Shown here: positions 51,430 through 62,736 of the stretch, piece by piece | How the letters are laid out: the number at the start of each line of letters is the position of its first letter | How positions within the stretch are numbered: position 1 is the first letter of the stretch | Assembly: GCA_963575745.1 (NCBI GenBank) | Contig: CAUYUJ010014171.1 | Span: 796,186-860,185 of the forward strand | Length of the DNA: 64,000 nucleotides | Direction of reading: 5' to 3' | Source of the DNA: Prorocentrum cordatum | Taxonomy: Eukaryota; Sar; Dinophyceae; Prorocentrales; Prorocentraceae | The notes under the pieces: model-generated | What the model was told of the DNA's origin: nothing | Seen by the model: only the letters and a program-made list of their open reading frames with translations | The model's database searches: none | Translations under genes and position numbers: made by a program

Positions 51430-51900
51430 CCATAGTGTGGCTACGTTGGGGCAATGTTTAGGCCACCTTGGTTCATATAGGGGCCTCTTGGGCGCATCTT
51501 GGGGGCTCGAGTCACCTTCGCGACACCTTGGAAGTCTTGGGCCTACCTTGGGGCCTCTGGGGTCCATTTTAGAGGCCTCTTTAAGGACACCTTGGAGCCT
51601 TATTGGACCATTCCGGGCGATCTGGGCAGCATCTTGTGGCTTTTGGGGCCGCCTTGGTACCGTCGTGGTCAATCGCGGAGGTTCTGGGAGACCAACAATG
51701 GCGCAGAAAACATTGAACGCGGGACAGGTTTCCAATGTATTGTGCTCTTTTGCGAGCGTCCTGGGGCCAGTCTGTGCATCATAGGGGCATCTGGGAGCAT
51801 TCTTCGGCCGTCTCCGGCTCTTCAGGCTCTCTTCGAGGTCCCTTTCTGGCCGTCGCTGGAGGCCTCTCGGGCTCTTCTGGCCGTCTGGTGGCGTCCCGCT
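51430..51900. repeat. Degenerate CTTGGGGCCTC-type minisatellite
   Basis: Irregular repeats of (A)CCTTGG-GCC-CTTGGG. Related to 1405-1640, and in inverse orientation to 55905-56185. Confidence 0.65.
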
Positions 51901-54900
51901 TGGAGTCACGGGGCACCTCGGAGCGGCCAGGAGGCCGAGGCTCTCCTCCTGGTGCCCCTCGTGGAGCGGCGCGGCGCGGACCCCCCCCCCTGGTAGTGGA
52001 AAGTGGGAAGGCGACAGGACGGGAGAGACGAACGAACGAACGAAGCAGGCGGAAGCCCGTCTAGAATTTTATAGGGGGGCGTTTGGACCGCGCGTCCGCT
52101 GATGCGGACGGGGTTGGGTGCACAAACCTTCGCTTGTGTGTGTGTGTGACGAAGCAACCATGCGCAAAGCGCGCGTGGGCAAGGCAATTGGCGAGCCTGC
52201 GAGCAGCGGCAGACGCGTTAGCTGGCGTACAGGAGGCGCCAAGCGCGCGACAAGACAGCGACGATAGGGACGGCAGAGACAGGATAGTAAAACGACAGAC
52301 GATCAAGGCACACCTACAAGACGTCAGTCCAGCATCACGCTCACAGTTTCGCGTCCCCAAGGGGGCAGGCGGATGATTCACCGATGTTTGGCCCACGACC
52401 AGGAGATGATAGAGCGCCCAGCGGTCCTGTTAGCTTCGCAGCAGACGTGCTCAAGTGTCACATGCAATGGGCCCCCGGAAGGTGGCCCGATCGTCAAGGT
52501 GGCTGGCGCACGTGGATGTTGCGCTTGCTAGAAGTGGGCTGGCGTGCAGAGGCGCCTTGCATGTGGCCCCGTCTCGACGTGGCTGGCGCGGATGCGGGCG
52601 GTTCGCATCCTAGGGGAAGCGACGCGAGCTCCGCGCCTAATACGTTTTGGAGGACCCACTGCCTGCGGGCCCCGTGTAAAGTGTTGGCGGGCCCCTTCGC
52701 TCGCATCGGGCGTGGGCAGCGGACAGCCGGAGGAGGGAGGGTGAAGGAAGGAGGAAGGAAAGTGTTTTACCCTCTGGCGCGTAACGGCCGTTACCCGGGC
52801 CAAACCCCTCCCCCCCTCTGGGGAACGGTGACGATCGTGCGTGGGGGAGGGGGGGGGGGCTGGACCCCACCCACATGTTGGTGCTTGCGCGCAGCGCACC
52901 CCCGCCCTGACGTGCCCCACTCCACCCAGGCGTTACCATTACCAGGCCCCCCCCCCCCCGGAAGCGACCGTTACCAGAAATGCCATTCAAAATGCATATA
53001 AGGAGGAAGAGGAAGAGGAGGAGGAGGAGGAGGAGGAGGAAGAGGAGGAGGAGGAGGAGGGATGGCCGAGGGGGGCTGCGCGGGCGCCTGGTCTAAGCAT
53101 CATCTCGCCCGTGTGACCCCCTCCCGATTCAGAGGACCAATTTTGGCTCTCATCTTTGCTACTGGTCCGTGGCGGCTGATCTGGTATTGGTTGGTAGTGC
53201 GTGCACCTTAAAGGGAGCCGCCTTCTTCGCTTCGAGTGACCACCGCGAGGGGCCGGGCCGCACGTGTACAGGAGAAGGCTGGCAATGGCAAGACCGCGGA
53301 CAGAGACAGGTCGACATTTGTTCCGGAACGCGAGAAAATTCGCTTCTGGTCCCCCATCACCGCGCACCTCCTTGTATGACTCCCTATGCTTACCCCTGGC
53401 TGACTATGTACCCTCCTGGTCATCCTCTTCGTCCCCTTCCTCCTCCTCCAGGCCGCCCTCATCCCTCGTCCCTTCTCCTTCCTTCTCTTCCCTCCTCCCC
53501 CCCTCCCCGCCTCCTTCGTTCTTTCCTACCTCCCTCTCCGTCCTCACTCCTCCCTTCTTTTCTTCTCCTCCACACCTCCCTCCCGCCCTCCTCGTACCTT
53601 CCTCCTCCTCCTCCCCCTCCTGTCTCCCTCCTCCATCCATCCGTCCCCAGGGTGCAAGCGCTGGCGCGACGGAGGCGGCTCTCTCACTCACCTCTTCCCC
53701 ATGCCGTCTAGAACAAGTGTAAGACTCACCGCCCCGCAGTCGCGCTCCAGTCGGGCCCTTTGCGGTTGCATCAAGATTTATCGTTCGATGCGGGTAGGAT
53801 GAGCACGGAGAGGATAAGGATGATGAGGAAGAGGGGATGAACTCACAACAGGCGCGCGAGTCGTTGTATGCATATGGCCTCACTCATATATCCTATATCC
53901 TCGGTGTTGGTTCGTCCTTGAAACATACTTCCCAGTGCGTACTCACAGTCAGAACTGAGATCACTCTAACTCTTCACCTCACGTCGCAAGATGGAGGAGC
54001 ACCCGCACGGAGGGGGGTAAGGGGAAGGACGGAAGGCGGACGCGCGGGAGGGCTGGAAGGGGCGGGCGGCCACGCCTCCGACATTTTGAAATGTTGGCGC
54101 TCGTTGGGGCGATGTCTCGCAGAGGTATTCGCTTGCACAATTTGGAGAACCATCGTTCGTCGCTGTCCGGGACCGAAGGACATTGGCGTGCGCATGCTGA
54201 AGGATACGAGCAAGAATTCGGAGTTCCACTACGCATGCAATTTTCCAACGCCCCACGTGAACTCATTTCTCTAAGCCCACGTCCAGGCCTTGCTTCTGCC
54301 ATGCCGCTGTCGGACCGATTCGACTCGACCAGGCCAGACCCTGCGTGCTTGGCGTTTGCAATGTGAGCCCAGCAGCTCTCGACACCATCCCCAGGGGCCA
54401 GCTTATCGTCGCGGGCCGTCTTCTGACGGCCCCGTGGCCGGAGGCGCCCCCCCCCGCGGGAGGCCGAGAAGCTCGGACGAGACGCGACCGTCATGTTTTT
54501 CAGGGTCTTGGTATCGCTCGGACGTGTGCATGTTTTCTCGGTGAGGACCATCGAGGAGCATTTGGGACCATCTCGCGAAAAAAGCACATGCACGAAACCG
54601 AAAATGCACGCGACATATACGTCCGAGCGATGACAAGGGGTGCTCCAGAGGTCTGAGCAGCATCCGCTCAAGCTGGGGGACAGGGAACCCAAACCAGAGC
54701 AAGACGTCCCAGGTCTGATTAGGGATTCCCCCTCGAGGAGAAGCCCGGCCCGGCCAAGCCTAGATTGCTCCCTCCTCCTTGATCTCGTGAAGGAGTTCTC
54801 GCCTCCTCCTCGAGGTCGGGCCCCCGGAGCCTTCATGGGGCCATCCTGGCCAGGATTTCGGGGGAAACCCGGCCGTTGCGATCAGAGGCCCCCGCGGGAA

Positions 54901-55900
54901 GCGCACGGAGGCCCCCACGAGCGTCCAGGGGCCTCGAGCCTCGATCGTGATTTCTATCGGGATGCCAGGGTCCTGAGAGCAAGGGGGGGGCTGAGGGCGG
55001 CGCTGGTACTTTCTCTGCCTTCTCTCCTCCGTGGCTGGTGGTCAGCATAGCGGGGTCCCCTTTCCCTCTGCGGGGAAGCTGGCAGTTTTCCATTCTCAGC
55101 GCACCGGCTGTTTGCTTTTTTTGGGGGGGGGAGGGAGGGGAAGGAGCGCTTCGGGCGGGCCCCGCCCCGAGGCCGGCCCCCGTCGCCGCGGGCCCGGCGA
55201 GCGCCGCGCCGGCCGGAGCGGCCTACGCCCTGGCGCTCGCGGCCTCCGTCGGGGCGCTGGGCGCGCTGCGCGCGAGGCCGCCGCGGCCAGCCGCGGCCGC
55301 CGACGCAGATCTCTGGCGACCGGATTTCTTCGATCGCGGTCCTGGGGGGGCCGCGTTCGAGCCCCGGGGCCATCAGACATGGATCTGCGACGAAGGACGC
55401 CCCCCTGGGAAGCGGGGGGGATTTCTGGGGCCGCGGACTGACAAAGTCGGATCAGCGGATGTCAGGGAGGTTGGATACGTGTCAGTATTTTCGGCCTCAG
55501 CTGGCGCTCGCTGGGCCCCAGGGCCGTCAAACAAGAGGTACGCGTGCCAAGGATCATGCAATCACGGATCTGGGACTCGAGGAGATGGAGATGGCGTCAA
55601 CCTTGTGGTAGTTTCGGAGAAGCGCGCGAGTGCTACGACACGCTGGCGAGTGACTATAACGGGCCAGCGGCGAATAGCAGCATGACTGTCTGGACGCAGC
55701 GCCAAATTCGATCCGAAGGAGATCTTAATCTGTCGGGAGAGGTTTGCGAGGCTTCAACGGCGTTTCTTATCATGCAGGCTCCCCTGAATGCAGCGAAACG
55801 CTTGGTCCCAAGAGGAGGGTGCGAGGGCATGCGTAGCCAAGATCCGCCATCGTGTCTTCAGCACGTTGTGGAGTGCCCAAGGCTCATGCAGTCCTGAGAA
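51900..55900. other. No gene recognised; low-complexity tracts
   Basis: Includes (GT)n near 52134-52148, a GGA tract at 52999-53062 and a CT-rich tract at 53405-53640. An ORF frame at about 55150-55440 has an Ala/Leu-rich hydrophobic stretch (AAYALALAASVGALGALR) that could be a membrane segment, but the surrounding sequence is poly-G and Pro/Arg-rich and I could not support a gene. Confidence 0.45.
52999..53062. repeat. GGA microsatellite
   Basis: (GAGGAA)n then (GGA)n. Confidence 0.95.
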
Positions 55901-55904
55901 GCAG

Positions 55905-56185
55905 GGGGGCTGTAAGGTTCTAAAGGGCCCGGGCCTTGGTTTCCAAGGCGCTTTTGCGCGCTCTTGAGCGGGCCCAGGGTGTGTCGCGTGGGCTTTTGGA
56001 ACGCCACGATGGCCCGAAGACGGGCCAAGAGGGCCCTCAGATATTCCCAAGACGGTGGCAAAAGGGCCCCGAGTCGTCGAACGATCGATCCAAGATGCCC
56101 AAGATGACTTCCATATGGCCCAAGATGCCCACGACACGCCCCAAGAGGCCTTCAAGAAACCTCCCCAGAGGGCCCCAAGAGAAAG
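55905..56185. repeat. Degenerate GGCCCAAGATGCCC minisatellite
   Basis: Inverse-orientation relatives of the CTTGGG arrays at 1405-1640 and 51430-51900. Confidence 0.6.
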
Positions 56186-56289
56186 ATATATGTTTGACAC
56201 GTTGTTGAAATATTGCTCGTTCTTGGGAGCCTTGGTGTGAACAACATGCAACGTCACTGTGAGCTCGTCGGAACCATGGTGTAATTTGA

Positions 56290-56500
56290 CGCCACGGTTG
56301 GTCGGTCGGATGCAGAGAGGAGGGGGGCAACGGTCGGGCAGGGAGGGGGGGGGGGGGGGCACGATCGGTCGGTCGAAATAAGCAGAGGGGGGGGACACGG
56401 CGGGAAAAGGGGAGGGCGCGGGAAGCAACGGTCGGGCAGGGGGGGCCACGGTCGGTCGGTCGGAATACTGTAAGTAGATGGGGGGGGGCCACGGAGGCAG
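56290..56500. repeat. GGTC/poly-G tandem repeat
   Basis: Three or four units of about 60 bp containing CGGTCGGTCGGA and a G run. This forms the upstream edge of the copia-like element. Confidence 0.8.
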
Positions 56501-58660
56501 TGTGGGGGGGCGCGGCCGTGGAACAATACAAGGCGGAAAAGAGAGGATTCTTCGGCATAGAAGATCTTGGCCCATGTCTCGGCCTTCTGCGTGATATTGG
56601 CCTGGATGTGGATGACCCGCCAGCTCCGCCTGACCCCGCAGTGGCCCAGCCACTCGCGGCACTCCCCGAAGCTAGGCTAACAGCACCTAAGGTGGCTGAG
56701 CAGCTACATCTAATAAGGAATAGCAGCCTGTGCTACACCCCTGGCAGTGGGCGAGGGGCGGCGTCGCGAAACACCCAGGGCTGCCAAGCCACATCTGAGG
56801 TTGAAGATTCCTCAGAAGCAGACGTTTCTAAAGAACATCTGTCGGATGACGAGGATATTTGGTGGAAACAGACATGGTATGGAGGCACTATTGCACGAGA
56901 CGGGCTCCCCTCCGGCTCAGCCGGTAGGGGCCCTCTGTCCGATGATGACAATGACGAATCTGAGGACAATTGTGGGGCAAGCCAGACCTCGAGTCCGGCG
57001 GCCGCCGCGTCGCGGCGAAGCGTGCCTCGCATGCCGTTACAATATAACCCATTTGTAAATATCAGTCATCGCGACAAGGAAAGATTTGATTTGCATTATT
57101 TCTACAATCCTTTTATTGATATTATACCGATCATCGATGAACCCTTCCAACTTCGCAGTGACTGGCAACACGCCCATATCGATGCCGCTGTTGCCAGATC
57201 TGTTTCGAAAGACGAGGCTAAGGCGAACAAAGACGCTCGAGCTGCCTTGAGGAAAGAATGGGACAGATTGCGTGACATAGGCACGTGGATAGAGGATGGT
57301 GTCAGCGAGTACTCAGATGTAGTTGCCGAACTCAAAGGAAAAACTGCCCATTTTGGTCGATTATTTGCGATCCTCGTTGAAAAGAACTCGGAATTGCCGT
57401 TAGGACACAAAGACCGCAAGTATAAGGGTCGGGTAGTTTTCGATGGTTCAAGTGTCAGAGATCAGAATAAGGATGTGGCATTGTTTCAAGAAGTTTCCAG
57501 CAGTCCCGCGACCATGCAGGCCAGCAAAGCAGCTGATACCTACGGGTTGCTCGAAGGCCATAGCATCGAACAAGCTGATGCCCGCCAAGCCTACACTCAG
57601 TCGAAGCTGGGAGGCGCTCCTACATGGTTTTCTTGCCTCGAGACTAATGGCCTAAAGCATGGTCCAACATGCGGAACCCTGCGTGTCCACTGTACTTATC
57701 GTTGTACGGGCACCCTGATTCGGGTGGATATTGGGAACAGCATTGCGAGGGACATATTACGGCTAAAGGCTTTGTGAAATGTAGTCCGCGGCGCAGTTGT
57801 TATTTCCACAAAGAATTGCAAATCTTCTTGAGTATATATGTTGATGATTTTAAACTGTCGGGACCTGCCGACAAGCTTGCCGAAGGATGGAAGTTACTCC
57901 AAGAACCTTCGGATAATTGCCCTGAGGGCATAGAAATAGATCCTCCGACGGCTGTTGGACGATTTTCAGGATGTGAGCATAGGTTATCAAATCAAACGGT
58001 TGAGTGGCAGGGAGAATTGCCCACGATATTAGACCCGCCTCCCCCCAAGGTTAAGAAAAACGCCTCCGTCGCAGACGAGAGTAGCGAGGAGGAAACGGGG
58101 GGGGGACTCGGCGTCTCAGACGACCGAGCCATATCAGCCGAGAGAACCGAAACTGGTTCAAGTCATAGAATACGATATGACAGAATTATGTGATTCCTGT
58201 GTTACGTTATATGCTCAATTGACGGACACCGACCCGGCTACCTATCCGGCCGCGGGTACCCCGTTTGGCCCTGAACTTACTAATCTAGAAGATGGCCAGG
58301 GCGGCCCTCGAGGAGAAGTTTAATCCCCAGCTGAGGAGGCTATAGCGTCAGCGTTACGAATCAATGTTGATTCCGGCCCCCCTGATCAGAAGGTAGAAGT
58401 ACTTGGCCTTGATGCCGCAACAGCAAGCCCTGATGACTCTGAGCCACCGACTCAGTCGGGTGTGCTTCAACCCATTGCAGCAAAAGTACTGATGAAGATA
58501 CTTTACGGGGCGAGAATGGCCAGATACGACCTGCTCCGTGCTGTATGTCAAACTGCCAGTTGTATTACAAAATGGACAGACAGCAAGACATGGATCTCTT
58601 CCGCCACATATAGTACATCAAATGTACCTCCCATTGCCGCATGACTTCATGGGTGGGTGA
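56500..58660 (+). pseudogene. Copia-type reverse transcriptase, frameshifted
   Basis: The frame 56500-57777 starts with an acidic, Ser-rich region, then KEWDRLRDIGTWIEDG, HFGRLFAILVEKNSEL, KYKGRVVFDGSS, ATMQASKAADTYG and EQADARQAYTQSKLGG, the N-terminal half of a copia RT with the first catalytic Asp region. Near 57640 it shifts to the frame of 57669-58193: WPKAWSNMRNPACPLYL, LYGHPDSGGYWE and LSIYVDDFKLSGP with the catalytic DD. A third frame then gives VIEYDMTELCDSCV and VLMKILYGARMARYDLLRA. A TAA replaces the residue before WPKAW. Not translatable as one protein. Confidence 0.88.
56907..56930. repeat. GGCTNAGCC palindrome 1
   Basis: Core GGCTCAGCC at 56914-56922; arms CCCCTCC / GGTAGGGG. 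Read in frame as Gly-Ser-Ala inside the acidic region before the RT. Confidence 0.85.
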
Positions 58661-58663
58661 CAC

Positions 58664-59719
58664 ATGGGGGATGTTCTGTTGAAGCAATACTCTGATGCAG
58701 ATCTGGCAAGTGACATTCGCACACGCAGGAGCACGAGTGCGAGTTATCAAGCCATTTGGGGTCCGTACACAAGAGCTGGCCAGTCTATGGGATCGCAGCG
58801 GCAAACGCGCGCGCCCCACGGCACGCTTGAGGCCGAGATCGTCGCGGCCGGCCTTGCGTTGCGCAAGGAGCTGCTTGCGGCATTGCCGCTTTGGGAAATA
58901 CTGCTTGGTAGACCAGTGCGATGTTTATTTCTGGAAGATAACCAAGCAGTTTGCAAGGTCATTAAGGCGGGCGGGTCGATGAAGCTAATGCATCTACCGA
59001 GAACACAGAGAATTGATGCAGCAGCTGTGTCCGAACAGTTTTCTCGTGGCCTTGTTCAGTTACAGTATGAAAGAACGCAAAATGAGGCTGCCGATATAGG
59101 AACTAAACGATTTGTTGACCCCATGGCACGGGTCAAAGTCCTGTATCTTGTCAACATCGTTACGCCTAAATTCTGGGTCGCTAAGCGGTGCCAAGATTAT
59201 CTTGATTCAATGTTTTCTGACGGACTTCCCCTGAAACCCGGGGGGATTCTGAAGCCCCGCTTGGGCCCTAGTTCGGCCTTGCGGAGAGGAGCTGCCATGC
59301 CTAGCAAAAAGTCATACAAGAAGAAGAAGCGCCCCAACAAAGGTAAACCCGTTGTGGCCGCCCCTGGCCAAGTCGCGGAGGCATGCGCCCCTAGCATGAT
59401 CACTATTGCGAATGCGTCCGGCTCAGCCGATGACGCAGATAATATGACTCCTCTAATGGCCAAAGAAGGCCACAGCAGAAGCTCCGAGAAAACGAGAGCG
59501 ATCGAGAACATAACCAAGAAAAGTTCTGATCGTGGAATGAAAACAGTGCTTGACATAACGGATAGTGAAAATGAGTCAGATACTTCCATGATGCCCGAAA
59601 CTATGGAAGATACTCTCAACAAAAACCATTCTCTTCCTAATCCGCATTCTGCGTCGGCTGCCAGTTTCTTTGACAAAAGGGATACGTGGGTACGACGAGG
59701 ACAGAGTTTGAAACGGTGA
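58664..59719 (+). pseudogene. Copia-type RNase H and linker
   Basis: KQYSDADLASDIRTRRSTS (first Asp), TLEAEIVAAGLALRKEL (Glu), CLFLEDNQAVCKVI (Asp) and QNEAADIGTKRFVDPMARV (last Asp) follow the copia RNase H pattern. After about residue 190 comes a Lys-rich then Ser/Asp-rich linker (SKKSYKKKKRPNKG) containing one in-frame palindrome. The frame ends at TGA 59717-59719 but continues in phase into the next domain, so this stop may be a point mutation. Confidence 0.85.
59414..59436. repeat. GGCTNAGCC palindrome 2
   Basis: Core at 59420-59428; arms GCGTCC / GATGACGC. Read as Gly-Ser-Ala in the RNase H linker frame. Confidence 0.85.
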
Positions 59720-59981
59720 CACTCTGTCCCGAGACTTGTTACGTTCATGCCTGCAATCGGTGATTGCCCCGTCGACCTCGAAAAGTTTGATGATAAACGT
59801 CGTGCCTATGTTGTCAATACCCAGCAAGGTTTGACAATTGACCGCATTGATAATTGGCGCGACGAAGAGAGCAGATATCATCATCCATTTGAACGCGACT
59901 CGAATGGCGATTCTAGCGACGGTGACTATTGTCTGAGTAGATGGACCGGATACACAGAGTTCTGGATCCGAGGAGATTGCG

Positions 59982-60005
59982 CCCCGGCCACTCAGTGGAC
60001 CGGGG
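59982..60005. repeat. Related palindrome with different core
   Basis: CCCCGG-C-CACT-C-AGTG-GA-CCGGGG: same size and central CTCAG, but the core is CACTCAGTG. Lies at the start of the methyltransferase-like domain. Confidence 0.6.
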
Positions 60006-60937
60006 AAAGACTTTTGTTAGAATACTGTTGCGGCCCTCAAAGCAGAATAGGAGACCCAAAGCATTTCGTTGACAACTCATGCAAGGTGATTCGATACACC
60101 GAGAAGGAAGACATGAGGACGGATGAGGGACTCAAAATAGCGTTGAACGACATAGATACGTTCAAGGGAAAACATATTACATGGTGGGGTTCTATGCCCT
60201 GCACGGGTGGCTCTCCCTGGCAATATGTGAATGAAGCGCATTATTTCCGTGCGGGAAATCATAGAGCGATGCGTAGGCTTCGGGGTATCAGAACCGATGT
60301 CCGATACTTGTTTTGGAATTTCCGGGAGATTGCCCGCGCTGCGCACAAAGCGGGGGGCGTTGTTTGTATTGAACGGCCTGCCCAATGCAATTATTGAGAG
60401 ACCCCCAGGTAAAGAATTTTCTTTCGAGAGTTAGAATTTGTCAAGACGGCGTTGCACGGATGCGCGTGCGGATTGAAGGACAGCAAGGGTAACTTCATGA
60501 AAATGCCCTGGACGATAGCCACTACGTCCAATATTGTTGCGGAGGGGCCTGAGTGCAAATGTAATGGCACACGCGAGCATGTTGAGGCTAGAGGACGAGA
60601 GTGTAAGAGCGCTGAAGATTACACTGCTGATTTTGCTAAGCAGGTTCATTTACAGCCTGCGCGGGCTGCCCCGCGGCCGGCCCCCCCTAGAATCGAGCGC
60701 TTGCCTTGCGGCGACTGCTCGAACCTTGCCCGTCGCGGCCCCCGCGTGCCTGAGAGATCATCGACCGAACCCATGTGCCGACCGCTGAGGAAGAAAGCGG
60801 TCAGGCCACCGGGAGAGGACGTCATTTCGATCCACTCAGATGATATGGTAGATGATTTCGACTCCGACTCAGTTGGAGACGAAAACAAAGGGAAAGATAT
60901 TTGTGATAATGACCCCCCAAAACAACAATTCGAAAGG

Positions 60938-60964
60938 CCTCGCCACCGGCGCAGCCGAGAGGGA
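60938..60964. repeat. GGCTNAGCC palindrome 3 (variant core GGCGCAGCC)
   Basis: Arms CCTCG / CGAGAGG. Read as Gly-Ala-Ala in the 60852-61058 frame. Confidence 0.65.
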
Positions 60965-60971
60965 AGGCTTG

Positions 60972-60993
60972 CCCACCGGCTCAGCCAGATGGG
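60972..60993. repeat. GGCTNAGCC palindrome 4
   Basis: Core at 60978-60986; arms CCCACC / AGATGGG. Read as Gly-Ser-Ala in the 60852-61058 frame. Confidence 0.8.
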
Positions 60994-61047
60994 ATAAGAA
61001 ACAATGGCTTCAGTCCGACCGACGTCGTGTCCTAGATAGACGCCGAG

Positions 61048-61728
61048 ATGGAAACTGATGTCGAGATCATCAATGAGGGAACAACTGCTCGGAGAAGGGC
61101 AGCGGAGACTGCCTTCCAAGACAATCAGCGCACAAAGAAAGCAGCTAACCCCAATACTGAGGACGTCGACTCATGGAAGAATAAACCGATCTTCAGATGT
61201 TTCCCTGACGAATTGAGGGAGTGGCCCCGACCGGGACCCAGGGAAGGGACTAAGTTCGTGCCCGCAAAAGGACGGGGTTGGCGCTGCACGATGTGGAGGC
61301 ATGACATACTCTATATGCGGAGCGACGCAGTCGTGACCGCATTAAAGACAGACCTGGAATCAACGTCACAGACAATAGTTCAGCGTTTATATTTCCAGAT
61401 CTCGCAAGATCCATGGATTGTACATTGGACAACGTTTGAGCGGAGGGCCACTTGCCGTTTCGATTGCGCCCCTCCTGACCTGGACAAAATTCCTGCCGGT
61501 ACGTTCCTTCAGACCGATCCTGATGAAAAGACGAAGTTGGTCAGTAGGATGTATGCGAACCCCCCCGGGGGACATCGTGGCATAGTTCGACCGCTCGAGC
61601 CGGGAGAAATCAATGGTCCTACCGTCGGCTCAGCCGTTCGGCATGAGACCCCCTTTGGAAACTGTGCGAGCGTACCAGTGGTGGATCACTGGACAGAAGG
61701 CTCCCCGCATGTCTGGGTTGACATGTGA
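61048..61728 (+). pseudogene. Unrecognised coding block of the copia-like element
   Basis: 227 codons, no known domain. Reads NKPIFRCFPDELREWPRPG, GWRCTMWRHDILYMRSDA, SQDPWIVHWTTFERRATC and DKIPAGTFLQTDPDEKTK. Trp-rich and otherwise soluble. It carries one palindrome in frame (61622-61641) and stops at TGA 61726-61728, after which the same frame continues through another palindrome into the next block. It may be part of a gag- or capsid-like polyprotein, but nothing supports that directly. Confidence 0.5.
61622..61641. repeat. GGCTNAGCC palindrome 5
   Basis: Core at 61627-61635; arms CCGTC / GTTCGG. Read as Gly-Ser-Ala. Confidence 0.8.
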
Positions 61729-61731
61729 AAG

Positions 61732-61760
61732 CCTCCCCACGGCTCAGCCACTGGGGAAGG
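61732..61760. repeat. GGCTNAGCC palindrome 6
   Basis: Core at 61741-61749; arms CCTCCCCAC / ACTGGGGAAGG. Follows a TGA and is read as Gly-Ser-Ala in the continuing frame. Confidence 0.85.
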
Positions 61761-62147
61761 CTGGGGGGCGATGTTCGCTTTTCCAGTGGTCAAAGGCCAA
61801 TGCAGTGCGCCAGTGCATGTCGTCGAGGAGGCCCTTACTGCCACAGCAGAAGCGACGTGCTTCGAGATTTCTCCCAAGCAGGCCGTGCATTGGCGGAAGA
61901 GACAGCGCCCCTGGAAAAGGCCGCAGAATTCTGAAGAACGGCTTGCTGGGGGTGGCCTCGACCCAGGGGCCGATGAGGACTCACCGCAAAAGCAGCCGAG
62001 AACTGCAGCAGAGGCACCAGACGACCGAGTCGCCTTGGCTAGCCAACAAGCAGTCATGGGCAGCAATCAGCCATCGCTGGATAACCCCGGGGCCGGGGGA
62101 CGGGCGGCCGGCGAACCACCTGCCGGTCAACCACCTTACCTCGATAA

Positions 62148-62171
62148 CCCTCCCGGCTTAGCCGGTGGGGG
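62148..62171. repeat. GGCTNAGCC palindrome 7
   Basis: Core GGCTTAGCC at 62155-62163; arms CCCTCCC / GGTGGGGG. Read as Gly-Leu-Ala. Confidence 0.85.
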
Positions 62172-62187
62172 CACTGGTGGTGGACCG

Positions 62188-62209
62188 CCCCGCGGCTCAG
62201 CCGGCGGGG
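62188..62209. repeat. GGCTNAGCC palindrome 8
   Basis: Core at 62194-62202; arms CCCCGC / GGCGGGG. Read as Gly-Ser-Ala. Confidence 0.85.
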
Positions 62210-62711
62210 ATGGAGTTCCACCAGCACCTGGCGGGCCCCCCTCAGGTAATAACCCACCCTCAGGAGGTGGTGGAGGGGGAGGACCGCCCGACTCAGGACC
62301 TGCAGCAGCAGGAGCTGAGCCCGATGACCGACCTTACCTCGGGCGTGGCCCTGGGAACGTCCTCGAGTATCTACGGACGCAAGGGAAGTTCGAGGACAAT
62401 CCAAGACCCCCCATTAATGAATGGCAAGAAAAGGTGGACGAAATTCTGGACCTCTATATCGGGGTCACGGATCCAAGAATGAAGTATTGGTCGAATAACC
62501 TGACCTTCGTTAAGAATTGTCAGGCAATTTCCAAGATTGCCGACATTCATGGATCCCGTTCTTAGGAGAAGACCTTGCTGCTATGTCATCCACGGGGAAA
62601 CCCGGGACGGATTTCTTTCGCCCGCTTAGCCAAACGAGGAACGGATCGCATCTTGGTTGGACATGCTCTGTTCACATTGTTTCGGACTCTACGATCGTGT
62701 TCAAAGACAAG

Positions 62712-62736
62712 TCAGGGCCGGCTAAGCCGAGCCTGA
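62712..62736. repeat. GGCTNAGCC palindrome 9 (TAA-containing core)
   Basis: Core GGCTAAGCC at 62720-62728; arms TCAGGGCC / GAGCCTGA. The usual phase would give a stop (TAA); the local frame reads it instead as Pro-Ala-Lys-Pro. Confidence 0.85.

Larger units (their letters stand above)
59747..60997 (+). pseudogene. Methyltransferase-like Rossmann domain downstream of copia RNase H
   Basis: In phase with the RNase H frame. Seen: LLLEYCCGPQSRIG (possible SAM-binding motif I), CKVIRYTEKEDMRTDEGLK, WWGSMPCTGGSPWQYVNE (Pro-Cys motif), VRYLFWNFREIARAA, GGVVCIERPAQCNY, and after stops at 60395 (TGA, probably a former Trp) and 60410 (TAA), EFVKTALHGCACGLKD and MPWTIATTSN with a Cys/His cluster CKCNGTREHVEARG. 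The Gly-rich start, Pro-Cys block and Glu-containing block resemble cytosine-C5 methyltransferase motifs I, IV and VI in order, but the match is loose. Similar domains accompany copia-like proteins in dinoflagellates as I recall. The frame ends among palindromes near 60940-60990. Confidence 0.55.
61729..62565 (+). pseudogene. Gly/Pro-rich linker and helical segment
   Basis: Continues in the same frame after the TGA: PPHGSATGEGWGAMFAFPVV, a long Gly/Pro/Ala-rich low-complexity stretch containing two palindromes (62148-62171, 62188-62209), then YLGRGPGNVLEYLRTQG, NEWQEKVDEILDLYIG and MKYWSNNLTFVKNCQAI. No domain recognised. The Gly-rich part is partly built from the palindromes themselves. Confidence 0.5.

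Noticed and set aside
51421-51432. GGCTGAGCC outside the copia-like element
   Set aside because: The flanks are not complementary, so it is a chance core match.
55038-55685. Ala/Leu-rich hydrophobic ORF as a membrane protein exon
   Set aside because: The hydrophobic stretch sits between poly-G and Arg/Pro-rich sequence, two other frames are equally open, and no splice pattern or homology supports it.
62619-62636. Thirteenth GGCTNAGCC palindrome (CGCTTAGCC)
   Set aside because: The core is incomplete and the arms do not pair; at best a heavily mutated copy.
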